Shown here one piece after another: positions 7,427 through 15,746 of a stretch of DNA of 23,812 nucleotides. The notes beneath the pieces were generated by a model. That model saw only the letters and a program-made list of their open reading frames with translations, did no database searches and had not been told where the DNA came from. Origin of the DNA: Leptolyngbya sp. SIO4C1 (GTDB lineage Bacteria > Cyanobacteriota > Cyanobacteriia > Phormidesmidales > Phormidesmidaceae); contig JAAHIA010000019.1 of assembly GCA_010671975.1 (NCBI GenBank), positions 1-23,812 on the forward strand, in the 5' to 3' direction. Made by a program: the position numbers and the translations under genes. Position 1 is the first letter of the stretch; each line of letters starts with the position of its first letter.

Positions 7427-9180
7427 TTTGAGCCGCTCTCTGAGCCGGGTGGGGCCACTGCTTGCAAAACAACGAGCGATTCGATGACCGTCTTCACCAG
7501 CGGCGCCGCCACCGTAGAGCCATAGGCATCTTCGCCATAGGGTTCGTCAATCACGGCTAGCACCACGTAGCGCGGTGCCTCAGCCGGTACGATGCCGACA
7601 AAGCTGGTGATTCGCTCGCTGCCGTATTCGCCCCATTCGTTGGCCTTTTGAGCGGTGCCGGTCTTGCCGGCGATGCGGTAGCCAGCTACCTGGGCCGGTT
7701 CGCCTGAGCCGCTTTCAACCACGGCTTCCATCATGTCAACCACTCGGCGCGTGGTCTCGGGTGAAAACAGCGTTTTCGGGGCGGTCCGCTGCGGCTGCCA
7801 CTGCAGCTCGCCGTCTGGGTTGACTAGCCCGCGTACGACGTGCGGTGTGACTAGCTGGCCGCCGTTAGCGAGCGCAGCATGCAGCTGAGTCAGCTGAATC
7901 GGTGTTAGCGAAAAGCCCTGCCCGAAGGCAGTGGTCGCGGCTTCTACCTCGCTGTTGACAAACTGTCCCTGCTCCTTGAGCTGACCGGGCGACTCAGCGG
8001 GCAGCTCAATGCCGGTGAGCCTGCCTAGCCCTAGCGTTTGCAGCCACTCAAAGTAGCGCTGCCGATTCAGCGTTTCCATAATGTGCACCATGCCCACGTT
8101 GCTAGAATGGCGCAGCACGTCAGTCACCGAGATTGAGCCGCGACCGCCCACGCTGCTGTAGTCAGCATTTTGAATGGTCCATTCGCCATACTTCAGCTGG
8201 CCTTCGTCATAGACGTAGTCGTTTGGGCCAAACGTATCTTCTTCGAGGGCAATGGCCACGTTGATGGGCTTGAAGGTTGAGCCAGGCTCGTAGAGATCGC
8301 TGATGGCCCAGTTCTTAAACTGCTCGACGTTGGCCTCATAGTAGCGATTGGGGTCATAGGCTGGTGAAACCGCCATTGATAGGATGGCCCCGTCGCGGGC
8401 ATCCATGACAATCAGCGTGCCGCGCTTGGCCCCATGCTCAAGCACGGTGGCTTCTAAAGCGCGCTGCGCAATCCGCTGCAGTCGGCTATCGAGCGTTAGC
8501 TGCAGGCTGAGGCTGTCCTTAGCGGCCGCATTCTGCAGCAGCGGAGAGAGGCTGCTGCTGTCGGCCTCTGAATAGAGGAGCTGCTGCTGTAGGCTGTATT
8601 CCAGCCCGGCCTGGGCTTCTCCATCGACGTTGATATAGCCCAAGATCTGCGACATGAGCGCCTGCTGTGGATAGAAGCGCTGCTGACCGGCAATCAGCTC
8701 TAGGCCATCGAGGCGCAGTCGTCGAATGCGCTCAGCTAGCTCCTCCGGCACGTCGGCAGCCAGCTTGATGCCGGTTTCTTGAGCGGTAAAGCGCTGCACT
8801 AGGTCGTTGGCTGGATGCTCTAGCAGCGGGCTGAGGGCGTCCGCGACAGCTTTGGAGGGTTGATTAAACAGGGCGGGATGCGCATAGATGGTGTAGACCA
8901 CTCGATCTACGGCCAGCACGTTGCCGCGCCGGTCTATCACCGGACGTCGGGCGGCTCGTGGTACGGCATGGATTTCTTGCTGAGCGTTGGCGAGCGACTT
9001 GAGCGTGCTGCCGCGCACCAGCTGGAGGTGTGCCAGCTTGGCCGAAAGCCCTAGCATCGAAGCGATGAGAATGACCCAGACGGTGATCAGCCGCCGCCGT
9101 GGCGATAAGGCCCGAGACGGACGACGCGATCGCTGCGATCGCAGCCGACGGCGAGAGCGAGAAGGAGTTGACGGCACCAT
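7423..9180 (-). CDS. ftsI: Penicillin-binding protein, FtsI/PBP2-type peptidoglycan transpeptidase
   Basis: 585 residues. A class B penicillin-binding protein that crosslinks septal peptidoglycan. The order is a very basic cytoplasmic N-terminus (1-30), one membrane helix (about 31-50, LITVWVILIASMLGLSAKLA), and the dimerisation domain with RRPVIDRRGNVLA and the QILGYINVDGEAQAGLE segment. The transpeptidase domain then has all three active-site motifs: STFK (Ser301, Lys304), SSN (359-361) and KTG (506-508). The length fits FtsI. The gene follows the FtsL-like gene by 51 bp, an arrangement known from division clusters elsewhere, which supports FtsI rather than an elongation PBP2. Its stop overlaps that of gmk. 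Confidence 0.92.
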   Translation of the reverse strand: MVPSTPSRSRRRLRSQRSRRPSRALSPRRRLITVWVILIASMLGLSAKLAHLQLVRGSTLKSLANAQQEIHAVPRAARRPVIDRRGNVLAVDRVVYTIYAHPALFNQPSKAVADALSPLLEHPANDLVQRFTAQETGIKLAADVPEELAERIRRLRLDGLELIAGQQRFYPQQALMSQILGYINVDGEAQAGLEYSLQQQLLYSEADSSSLSPLLQNAAAKDSLSLQLTLDSRLQRIAQRALEATVLEHGAKRGTLIVMDARDGAILSMAVSPAYDPNRYYEANVEQFKNWAISDLYEPGSTFKPINVAIALEEDTFGPNDYVYDEGQLKYGEWTIQNADYSSVGGRGSISVTDVLRHSSNVGMVHIMETLNRQRYFEWLQTLGLGRLTGIELPAESPGQLKEQGQFVNSEVEAATTAFGQGFSLTPIQLTQLHAALANGGQLVTPHVVRGLVNPDGELQWQPQRTAPKTLFSPETTRRVVDMMEAVVESGSGEPAQVAGYRIAGKTGTAQKANEWGEYGSERITSFVGIVPAEAPRYVVLAVIDEPYGEDAYGSTVAAPLVKTVIESLVVLQAVAPPGSESGSN

Positions 9181-9231
9181 AGCGCTAACGGCAGTTTCAG
9201 CAATTGCCCAACGGGCTAGACGGTCCCTAGG

Positions 9232-9762
9232 TCAGTAGCCAAGCGGATGCGGCATCTCTGCTTGAGCCGAGGCAGCAGGGTTGGGCTCAGGGCTGAGGTC
9301 GTCGCTGGCTGGACGGTTGGGTTCGGGCGATAAAAAGATAGCACGGTTTGGCTGCGGCACTTGAAACTGGAGCGCGGTCGCCGCCTGCTCAACCAGACTG
9401 TGCTTCAGCATCTCATTGGCGGCCGTCATTTGCTGGGCCTCGGTTCGCAGCGTCTCTAGCGATTGGTAGGTGCGCCCCACCATTTTGTCAACATAGACCG
9501 TCCAGCTGTAGACCAGCAGCGCACCGGCCACCAGCCCGCCGGTCAAAACAGTCGAGCCCTGCTGCAGCCCAACTAAAAGCTTTAGTCCGGCAGAGAGCTT
9601 AGGCTTTTTGGGGAGCTCGGTCACCGCAGTCGGTGCCGCCGCTACCCGCTGGGCTGGCGGTACCTGAGGCAGCTGCGCCACAGACGCCACTGAAGTCTTT
9701 AATGTGCTTGTCCGCTGGGACTTAGCGCGATCGTCAGTCTCAATGTTGAAGGCTAGGGCCAC
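9232..9762 (-). CDS. Single-pass membrane protein with coiled coil, FtsL-like position
   Basis: 176 residues. The order is a cytoplasmic Ala/Pro/Thr-rich segment (1-55), one hydrophobic helix (about 64-87, GSTVLTGGLVAGALLVYSWTV), and a helical Glu/Gln/Leu-rich stretch (about 92-128, SLETLRTEAQQMTAANEML) typical of a coiled coil. A Pro-rich tail with the repeated element SPEPN (LSPEPNRPAS, LSPEPNPAAS) ends the protein. Topology, size and position directly upstream of ftsI match FtsL, the small divisome protein that pairs with FtsB. Sequence alone does not prove this. The ATG at 9762 has AAGGAG eight bases upstream, so the start is well supported. The 51-bp gap to ftsI suggests one transcript. 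Confidence 0.75.
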   Translation of the reverse strand: MALAFNIETDDRAKSQRTSTLKTSVASVAQLPQVPPAQRVAAAPTAVTELPKKPKLSAGLKLLVGLQQGSTVLTGGLVAGALLVYSWTVYVDKMVGRTYQSLETLRTEAQQMTAANEMLKHSLVEQAATALQFQVPQPNRAIFLSPEPNRPASDDLSPEPNPAASAQAEMPHPLGY

Positions 9763-9799
9763 GTATCACTCCTTGTTCACACACAAGCCTGCGCCCAAT

Positions 9800-9813
9800 C
9801 TAGCAGATGCTAG
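9800..9813. promoter_or_regulatory. Inverted repeat upstream of FtsL-like gene
   Basis: CTAGCA-GA-TGCTAG is a perfect 6-bp dyad about 40 bp upstream of the ATG at 9762. It may be an operator or a short 5' leader hairpin for the division gene pair. No clear -35/-10 pair was recognised beside it. Confidence 0.3.
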
Positions 9814-9983
9814 CTGGGCCGTAGCGTCTCTGTAAATCCGGCAGCTCTCTCTTTAGAGAAGGATCTCTGAATGGCCAAACGCCGCCAGAGTTGCAACATC
9901 CTACCCCGCCGCTGACGTAGGAACAAGAGGAAATCCATATTTTTTGTCGCAGCCAAGAAAGCCAAATAGCTCAAATATGCGAA

Positions 9984-10023
9984 CAAGACGCGGGATCGCC
10001 CGCTGCTGGCCTGCCGCGTCTTG
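9984..10023 (-). terminator. Hairpin downstream of ilvB
   Basis: CAAGACGCGG (9984-9993) pairs perfectly with CCGCGTCTTG (10014-10023), 34 bases beyond the ilvB stop. The 20-base loop can form a small inner GCC/GGC stem. On the minus strand the next bases are T-rich but lack a clean T-run, so termination strength is uncertain. Confidence 0.5.
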
Positions 10024-10057
10024 CTGAGGCTATCTTTAACCGCTTACCGGTCTGATC

Positions 10058-11899
10058 CTACAGCTTGGTGCCGCACTCGGGGCAAAAGCTGTGGGCCGCA
10101 GGATTCTGAGCACCGCAGTGGCTGCACTGCACCATCTCTTTCGGGCGGGCGGGACGCTCCGGCAGACCCACCATGTGGGCATTGCTCTTGCCAGGGGGCA
10201 CCATCGGGTAGCAGTTTTCATCCCGACGCACCCTCACATCCATCAGCACCGGACCGTCGTGGGCCAGCATCTCAGCGACGGCGTCGCTCAGCGCAGTGCG
10301 GTCTTTAACCAGCATGCCTTTGACGCCAAAGGCGCTGGCGAGCAGCTCAAAGTTAGGCATGCCAATCTCCATGTTGGAAGACGAGTAGCGCTCGCCGTAG
10401 AAGCTCTGCTGCCACTGTCGCACCATGCCCTGCCAGCCGTTGTTAATAATCACTGTCTTGACGTTGATGTTGTACTGAGCCAGCGTACCCAGCTCCTGCA
10501 GGTTCATCTGAAAGCTGGCGTCACCGCTGATGCAGATGACTTCTGACTCTGGGACCGCCACTTTGACGCCCATCGCTGCCGGCATGCCGTAGCCCATCGT
10601 GCCGAGTCCGGCGCTGGAAATCCAGCGGCGCGGCCCGTTCTTGAGAAACTGGGCGGCCCACATCTGATGCTGGCCGACGTCGGTCGTGTAGTAGGCCTGC
10701 GGCGCCTGACGGCTAAGTTCAACAATCACTTCCTGCGGAGAGAGCAGCTCAGGATAGGTGGGCACTGCCAGCGGATAGTCCTGCTTCCAGCTGTCAACCC
10801 GACTGCGCCAGGCCGCCGTGCGCTGTGGATCTACCGGTTGATCTGCTTCTAGCCGAGCTAGCAGGTCGCTGAGTACCTTTTTCACATCGCCCACGATAGG
10901 CACGGTGGGGACGCGATTTTTACCGACCTCAGCCGGGTCAATATCAATGTGAATGACCTTGGCGCGCGAGGCAAATTCGTCTAGCTTGCCGGTGACGCGA
11001 TCGTCAAAGCGGGCCCCGACGGCAATCAGCAGGTCGCATTCGCTGACCGCAAAGTTGGCATAGGCGGTGCCGTGCATGCCCAGCATGCCAACGGCTAGCG
11101 GATGGTGCTCGTCAAATGCGCCCTTGCCCATCAGCGTCGTCGTGACCGGAATCTGGAAATGCTCAGCCAGCTGTCTAATTTGCGCATGTGCGCCGGATGC
11201 GATCGCGCCGCCCCCTACGTAAAGCAGCGGCTGCCGCGCTGCCCGCAGCAGTCGAATGGCGTGCACAATCTGACGCGGATTGCCGCGAGTGGTCGGCTTG
11301 TAGCCTGGAATCTGCACATCAAACGGCTGCACTGGTGCGTAGTCAAATTCTTCAATGCCAACGTCTTTGGGGACATCAATCAAGACGGGACCAGGACGAC
11401 CGGTGCGGGCAATGTAAAACGCCTCTGCTACCGTCTGTGCCATCTCTTTCGGATCTCGCACAACGTAGGAATGCTTCACAATGGGCAGCGTGATGCCAAA
11501 GATATCGGTTTCTTGAAAGGCGTCGCTGCCAATGGCTGCGCGGGTCACCTGCCCTGTGACCACCACCATCGGAATTGAGTCCATCTGCGCGGTGGCGATA
11601 CCGGTGACTAAGTTAGTCGCCCCCGGCCCGGACGTTGCAAAGCAAACACCGACCTCACCCGTAGCCCGTGCGTAGCCGTCTGCCGCATGCGAGGCTCCCT
11701 GCTCATGCCGTACCAGAATGTGCTGCACCTTGCCAGCGGCTTCGGCCTGATACAGGGCATCGTAGATGGGCAAAATGGCCCCACCGGGATAGCCAAAAAT
11801 ATGCTTAACCCCGTGACGAATCAGGCTGTCAATCAGTGCGTACGCGCCAGTGGCTGGCTGAGTGGCCGGTGGGGTCTGCAATTGCATCGGAGAGATCAT
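10058..11899 (-). CDS. ilvB: Acetolactate synthase large (catalytic) subunit with C-terminal zinc ribbon
   Basis: 613 residues. A thiamine-diphosphate, FAD and Mg enzyme that condenses two pyruvates (or pyruvate and 2-oxobutanoate) in valine, leucine and isoleucine synthesis. Visible features are GYPGGAILPIYDAL, the cofactor-activating Glu66 in VRHEQGASHAADGYAR, the central FAD segment VGARFDDRVTGKLDEFA, and the metal/ThDP motif GDASFQMNLQELGT ending in INN. The usual end of the family, NAHMVGLPERPARP, is at about 573-586. A 25-residue tail then adds CSHC and CPEC (Cys592, 595, 606 and 609), a zinc-ribbon pattern. The ATG at 11887 is an alternative start. The small subunit ilvN is not in the window. 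The gene is monocistronic with a hairpin behind it. Confidence 0.96.
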   Translation of the reverse strand: MISPMQLQTPPATQPATGAYALIDSLIRHGVKHIFGYPGGAILPIYDALYQAEAAGKVQHILVRHEQGASHAADGYARATGEVGVCFATSGPGATNLVTGIATAQMDSIPMVVVTGQVTRAAIGSDAFQETDIFGITLPIVKHSYVVRDPKEMAQTVAEAFYIARTGRPGPVLIDVPKDVGIEEFDYAPVQPFDVQIPGYKPTTRGNPRQIVHAIRLLRAARQPLLYVGGGAIASGAHAQIRQLAEHFQIPVTTTLMGKGAFDEHHPLAVGMLGMHGTAYANFAVSECDLLIAVGARFDDRVTGKLDEFASRAKVIHIDIDPAEVGKNRVPTVPIVGDVKKVLSDLLARLEADQPVDPQRTAAWRSRVDSWKQDYPLAVPTYPELLSPQEVIVELSRQAPQAYYTTDVGQHQMWAAQFLKNGPRRWISSAGLGTMGYGMPAAMGVKVAVPESEVICISGDASFQMNLQELGTLAQYNINVKTVIINNGWQGMVRQWQQSFYGERYSSSNMEIGMPNFELLASAFGVKGMLVKDRTALSDAVAEMLAHDGPVLMDVRVRRDENCYPMVPPGKSNAHMVGLPERPARPKEMVQCSHCGAQNPAAHSFCPECGTKL

Positions 11900-11946
11900 A
11901 GGAACGCAGATCGGTGAAGAACGAAAAAACGACTATTGGGTTGCCT

Positions 11947-11976
11947 ATTTTACAATCATGCCTCAAATGGTTTGAG
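11947..11976 (-). promoter_or_regulatory. Candidate ilvB promoter/operator
   Basis: CTCAAA-TGG-TTTGAG (11962-11976) is a perfect dyad. On the minus strand it lies just upstream of TAAAAT (complement of 11947-11952), a plausible -10 box about 50 bp before ilvB. The dyad overlaps where a -35 box would sit, which suits a regulator site. The -35 match itself is poor. Confidence 0.35.
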
Positions 11977-12115
11977 AAAATACCGAAATTATTTCGCCTT
12001 AAGCATTGCAGGCAAGATTTTTCTATATTCTTTACCGTCGCTAGTTGAGCCGGCACAGACCGGCTGGCTTAGCCACCGAGCAGACAGCAGGGCGGGCTCT
12101 ATTGGCAGCGGCCTG

Positions 12116-12697
12116 TCAGGTCTTCTTAAAATTTGCGCCGACGTTGGCGCCTGTGAGCACCTCAGCAATAAAGTCGGCAGCGTTAACGCGCGATCGCAGC
12201 TCGCTGCTGGTGTCTGTCGCGGCAACCGACTCAGTGCGCCAGCCCCAAACCCGCTGTGGCCGCTGCCAAAGGGCTAGATGCTCGGCGCTCGGCTCGGCAT
12301 AAAAGCTGGCAGTGCCGCTGCCCAGCCAGTCTGAGCTCCAGTGGGTAAACCAGTCGTGACTGAGGCGATAGACCGGCCAGGCTGCGCTCAGCGGCACGCC
12401 CCAGCCGTCGATAGCGACAAGGCAAGCCAGCTGCCCGCCTCGCTGCTGCCACAGGGCGCTGGCAATGGCGGCCCCCACGACACCAGCACTAAAGGCGACA
12501 ATGCTGAGCGAGCCAATCGCCGCCGGTGGTCCCTGCCGCTCTAGAAAGTGCAGCAGCTCGCCTGCACAGAGCGCTGAATAGCCAGCCGGTCGCACCCAAA
12601 CCTGCTCAGGCTCAAGCGGCAGCCGCGCCAAGACCGGCGGTAGAAACTGCGCAGTCAGTTCGCTGGCGTGGATTCCAGGACAAATTAAAAGCTTCAT
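12116..12697 (-). CDS. Conserved-type protein with alpha/beta-hydrolase-like nucleophile motif
   Basis: 193 residues from the ATG at 12697. An in-frame TTG at 12715 would add six. The opening MKLLICPGIHASELTAQFL and the later IVAFSAGVVGAAIASALW look like the first strand and the nucleophile elbow (A-F-S-A-G, Ser as candidate nucleophile) of an alpha/beta hydrolase. The next strand LVAIDGWGVPL would carry an Asp. A His (HDWFTHWS) could complete a triad, but the pairing is not established. No signal peptide is seen. Substrate and function are unknown. A short dyad AGCCGG/CCGGCT at 12048-12065 behind the gene might be a weak terminator. Confidence 0.65.
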   Translation of the reverse strand: MKLLICPGIHASELTAQFLPPVLARLPLEPEQVWVRPAGYSALCAGELLHFLERQGPPAAIGSLSIVAFSAGVVGAAIASALWQQRGGQLACLVAIDGWGVPLSAAWPVYRLSHDWFTHWSSDWLGSGTASFYAEPSAEHLALWQRPQRVWGWRTESVAATDTSSELRSRVNAADFIAEVLTGANVGANFKKT

Positions 12698-12840
12698 GCC
12701 GGTTGACCATTGCAAAGAACACGCGTTAGGAATTTCAGAACTTTGACGTTCGGTTCTACACCATAGCCAGAGTGAGTCCTCTACCGGTAGGCTCTAGATA
12801 GAGTCCGACTGAGGACCTTGGAGGCAGTGGTAGCAGGCTC

Positions 12841-14379
12841 ATGGTAAATCAAGTTTTGCCCACAATTAGCAGCTTAGTGGCGCTAGGAGAATTCAATCCA
12901 GACGCTTGTTCAGACGATTGTTCGAGCGAGCTGGATGAGCCTACTAAGCAGTCGCTTAATGCCAATGAACGACTCTTGCAGCAGGCTCGCAAAGCAGAAA
13001 GAGAGTGGCAGGGGGCAACCGCCGCAGCGCGACAGCTGCTAGAGCGCGTGCTGCCCCAGCCGGCAGCGCCGGCAGCCGTTCAGGGGCTGCTGCTGTCAGG
13101 GCCGTTTCCAGTGCTAGATTCGCCGACGCAGCTCTCTCACTGGACCTTTGTGCCGCAGCCGTTAGAGCAGCTGTCGCTGGCCTTTTCGCAGCTGATGCCG
13201 GCTGAGGGTACCTGCTCAGCGCGGCCCGCCTCAGCCCGCGTGCTGCCCCTAATTGAAGGAGACCCGATTGCTGCTGAGCGGTTTTGTCTGCTGCTGACGC
13301 GCGCCTTTGGCCTAGTGCTGGTGCTGGGTCGCGATGCCAACAGCGAACTGCATTTTCAATTTTCTTTTACCCCGGCAATCGTTTGCTCCGTTTGGCAGCT
13401 GCTGCGATCGCGCATCGTGCTAACCCAGCCCAAGCAGCTAGAGCAGCTAGAGCCGCTGATTGAGCAGTTTGCCCCAGTGGCCCCTGACTACCGGCTGGTG
13501 AGCCAGTTTAGCCGCCTGCTGATTGCCAATTTGCCCTGTGTTAAAGCCGAGAGCGATCACCAGGTAGAGCGCATTCGCGAGCCTCGCCACCGCGTTCAGG
13601 CTGCCTATGCTCGCAGTGCCCCCAAACGCCGCAGCACTGACGGGACGGTTTCGACCCTCGATGCCGAGCTGCTAAAAGCGATGGCGCATGAGATTCGCAC
13701 GCCGCTAACCACGATTCGGACCTTTACCCGTTCGCTGCTGCGGCGTCAGGAGCTTGATCCAAACGTGATTAAGCGGCTCAAGCAGATCGATCGCGAATGC
13801 ACTCAGCAAATCGATCGCTTCAGCCTAATCTTCAAGGCCGTTGAGCTACATTCAGCAGCGCAAAAAGCGACCCTGCGATCGCCGCTCACGGCCACCTCGC
13901 TCACCCAGATTTTTCAGGAATCGATTCCGCAGTGGCAGCAGGCTGCGGCTCGCCGCAACCTGTCGCTAGAGGTAGCGCTGCCATCAACGCTGCCAATGGT
14001 GGTCAGTGATCCAAATCTACTGCAGCAGGTATTGACCGGCCTGATTGAGCTATTTACCCATAGCGTCGTGCCCAGCAGCCATATTCAAATGCAGGTGATG
14101 TCGGCTGGGCACCAGCTCAAACTGCAGTTTCAGTCGCAGTCAGTGGCCAGCTCAACCAGGGCCAGCGTCGCCCATGCGCCCGCACTCAAGCAGCTGGGCA
14201 ACCTGCTGATGTTTCAGCCAGAAACCGGCGGCGTCAGCCTCAACCTGAGCGCGACTAAGGCGCTATTCAAAGCGCTTGGGGCCAAACTAATCGTGCGCGA
14301 TCGCCCAGCGCAGGGCACCACCTGGACCGTCTTTTTACCCATTGAGACAGCGAATCTTGAGCGGTATCCGGTGGTTTAG
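12841..14379 (+). CDS. Histidine-kinase-like sensor with degenerate ATP-binding domain
   Basis: 512 residues, soluble, no membrane helix. The N-terminal 270 residues form an unidentified sensor region: a helical Glu/Ala-rich stretch (35-72), then a domain with CLLLTRAFGLVLVLGRD and PAIVCSVWQLLRSRIVL, suggestive of a GAF-like fold but not proven. The dimerisation/phosphoacceptor domain is clear: ELLKAMAHEIRTPLTTIRT with His283. The ATPase domain is odd. After DPNLLQQVL (390-398) the N-box asparagine is missing (LIELFTHS), and no DxGxG G1 box is visible before ETGGVSLNLSATKALFKALG. The terminal QGTTWTVFLP resembles the G2 end. It could be an active divergent kinase, a phosphatase or a signalling scaffold. 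No response regulator is adjacent. The ATG follows GCAGG closely, with a stronger GGAGG 16 bases upstream. Confidence 0.82.
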   Translation: MVNQVLPTISSLVALGEFNPDACSDDCSSELDEPTKQSLNANERLLQQARKAEREWQGATAAARQLLERVLPQPAAPAAVQGLLLSGPFPVLDSPTQLSHWTFVPQPLEQLSLAFSQLMPAEGTCSARPASARVLPLIEGDPIAAERFCLLLTRAFGLVLVLGRDANSELHFQFSFTPAIVCSVWQLLRSRIVLTQPKQLEQLEPLIEQFAPVAPDYRLVSQFSRLLIANLPCVKAESDHQVERIREPRHRVQAAYARSAPKRRSTDGTVSTLDAELLKAMAHEIRTPLTTIRTFTRSLLRRQELDPNVIKRLKQIDRECTQQIDRFSLIFKAVELHSAAQKATLRSPLTATSLTQIFQESIPQWQQAAARRNLSLEVALPSTLPMVVSDPNLLQQVLTGLIELFTHSVVPSSHIQMQVMSAGHQLKLQFQSQSVASSTRASVAHAPALKQLGNLLMFQPETGGVSLNLSATKALFKALGAKLIVRDRPAQGTTWTVFLPIETANLERYPVV

Positions 14380-14383
14380 GCCG

Positions 14384-15346
14384 CTAAAACGGCAGCTTTT
14401 TCTTGCTTTCCTTGTCGCGCTCGTAGTCTAGCTCTTTGAGCTTTTTCATAATGCGGCTGAAATATTCTTGCAGATACTCTTCCAGCGTAGTGATGTCTTT
14501 TTTTTCGATTTCAAAGGTCTGATAGACCTCTTCCATCGGGGCATCTAGCGGCTTGCCATCGGCGCTGACCTCAGCGAAAGCCAGCCGATCGGCAAGATCC
14601 CAGCCCCATTGGAAAAAGCGAGCCACTTTGCGCACGCCGCGCAGCAGCCCGAGTGACAGGGTAGAAACTTTGGCATCTTGGCCGGACAGTCGCTCGCACA
14701 GTCGCACGATTTCGTAGGCTCCCCAAGCGCGCGTGCCAGCGAGTGGAAAGGTTTGCTGGTTGGTGGCCGGCAGCTTTAAGGCTTTAACCGCAAACAGCGC
14801 AATATCCTGCGTATTCATGTAGGCAATCGGGGCAGCTTCGCCCATCACCCAGACAGCCTGCTTTTCTAAAATCGGAATGGCGTACTGACCAATCAGGCCT
14901 TGCAAAAAGCCGCAGGGCTGCAAAATCGTATAGTTTAGCCCTGACTCTGCCAAAAACTTCTCGGTGCAGTGCTTGATATCCATCAGCGGCACGTGCGGAT
15001 ATTTATCGCAGTTAAGAATAGAGAAAAAGACGTAGCGCTCGATACCAGCCTCGGCAGCTGCCTGAATGAGCGCTACCTTGCCATCCCAGTCAATCTCATA
15101 AATGTTGGCCGCATCGTTGGGTCGAGCGGTGGCCGCGTCAATTACATAGCTCACGTCCGTCAGTGCTTCGGGCAGCGTTTCTGGCTTGCGCAGGTCGCCG
15201 CGTACCAGCTGAGCGCCCCACTCTCTTAAGAAAGCAGCCTTTTGAAAGTTGCGGACTAGGCATTTCACCTCATAGCCCTCATCTAAGGCACGACGAACGA
15301 CTTGTCTTCCTAACGTGCCAGTTGCACCGACTACCAGTACGCTCAT
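14384..15346 (-). CDS. ycf39: Ycf39, atypical short-chain dehydrogenase for photosystem II/chlorophyll-protein assembly
   Basis: 320 residues. The N-terminal NAD(P)-binding loop is GATGTLGRQVVRRAL (7-21), followed by GYEVKCLVRN, as in NmrA-like atypical SDR proteins. The catalytic Tyr-x3-Lys of classical SDRs is absent, as is usual in this group. Segments such as RYVFFSILNCDKYPHVPLMD, MDIKHCTEKFLAESGLNYTI and LQPCGFLQGLIGQYAIPIL are typical of Ycf39. In Synechocystis that protein associates with high-light-inducible proteins and chlorophyll synthase during PSII reaction-centre assembly. The charged C-terminus (KKLKELDYERDKESKKK) is a further trait. The gene lies 183 bp downstream of petM in the same orientation, but a strong terminator separates them. 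It converges on the kinase gene with a 4-bp gap. Confidence 0.9.
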   Translation of the reverse strand: MSVLVVGATGTLGRQVVRRALDEGYEVKCLVRNFQKAAFLREWGAQLVRGDLRKPETLPEALTDVSYVIDAATARPNDAANIYEIDWDGKVALIQAAAEAGIERYVFFSILNCDKYPHVPLMDIKHCTEKFLAESGLNYTILQPCGFLQGLIGQYAIPILEKQAVWVMGEAAPIAYMNTQDIALFAVKALKLPATNQQTFPLAGTRAWGAYEIVRLCERLSGQDAKVSTLSLGLLRGVRKVARFFQWGWDLADRLAFAEVSADGKPLDAPMEEVYQTFEIEKKDITTLEEYLQEYFSRIMKKLKELDYERDKESKKKLPF

Positions 15347-15444
15347 GAGGCTTTCTAAACAAAACTTAACGGTTTACTCAGCTTAACAGACGATGCCCCT
15401 CCTCACTCGAGAAAAACATAGAACGTTAAACAGAGAATGCCGAT

Positions 15445-15489
15445 AAAAACAGCCTCTGCCTGTGACCAGGCGGCCACGGACAGAGGCTG
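15445..15489 (-). terminator. Rho-independent terminator of petM
   Basis: CAGCCTCTG (15450-15458) pairs perfectly with CAGAGGCTG (15481-15489). The stem extends inward (CC/GG and GTG/CAC pairs around small bulges). On the minus strand it is followed by TTTTT (15449-15445). This is a textbook intrinsic terminator 40 bases past the petM stop. Confidence 0.85.
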
Positions 15490-15528
15490 AGTAAGCTTTG
15501 GAAAAAACTGCTTAGCCAGCAGCTGGGC

Positions 15529-15642
15529 CTAAATCTCTTCTTCTTCTCCACCCTGGATTCTCAGCATCAAAAAGCCAACGCTAAGGCCGACTAAAACCAG
15601 GCTAAAGACCAGTACCGCCGTCGAAAAAATCTCTCCGCCCAT
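15529..15642 (-). CDS. petM: Cytochrome b6f complex subunit PetM
   Basis: 37 residues: MGGEIFSTAVLVFSLVLVG followed by LSVGFLMLRIQGGEEEEI. It has one membrane helix (about 6-27), a short N-terminus, and the family's ending L/I-Q-G-G-E-E, here extended by extra Glu residues. PetM is a peripheral single-helix subunit of the b6f complex in the thylakoid membrane. AGGAGG lies 13 bases upstream of the ATG, a longer spacing than usual; an in-frame TAG four codons upstream rules out an earlier start. The gene is followed by a strong terminator, so it is probably its own transcript. Identification rests on length, topology and the C-terminal motif. Confidence 0.88.
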   Translation of the reverse strand: MGGEIFSTAVLVFSLVLVGLSVGFLMLRIQGGEEEEI

Positions 15643-15746
15643 GTGCTTAAGCTATCCTCCTAACAGCGCCTTCGTTTGCCGAAAAGCGTAAATTATCTTA
15701 ACGCCCCCCATTTTAGACCAGTTTGGCCGTCTCCCAACGTAACCTC

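Noticed and set aside
9871..9915. Mini-frame of 14 codons after AAGGA between the FtsL-like gene and ilvB
   Set aside because: Too short, no following structure that would suggest a leader peptide, and not placed before a plus-strand gene.
10036..11578. Long antisense open frames over ilvB
   Set aside because: GC-rich codon shadow of a strongly conserved gene. The antisense proteins show no family motifs. The same applies to frames opposite ftsI, the TPR gene and gmk.
12048..12065. AGCCGG/CCGGCT hairpin after the hydrolase-like gene as a terminator
   Set aside because: Stem of only six pairs and no T-run on the minus strand; kept only as a remark.
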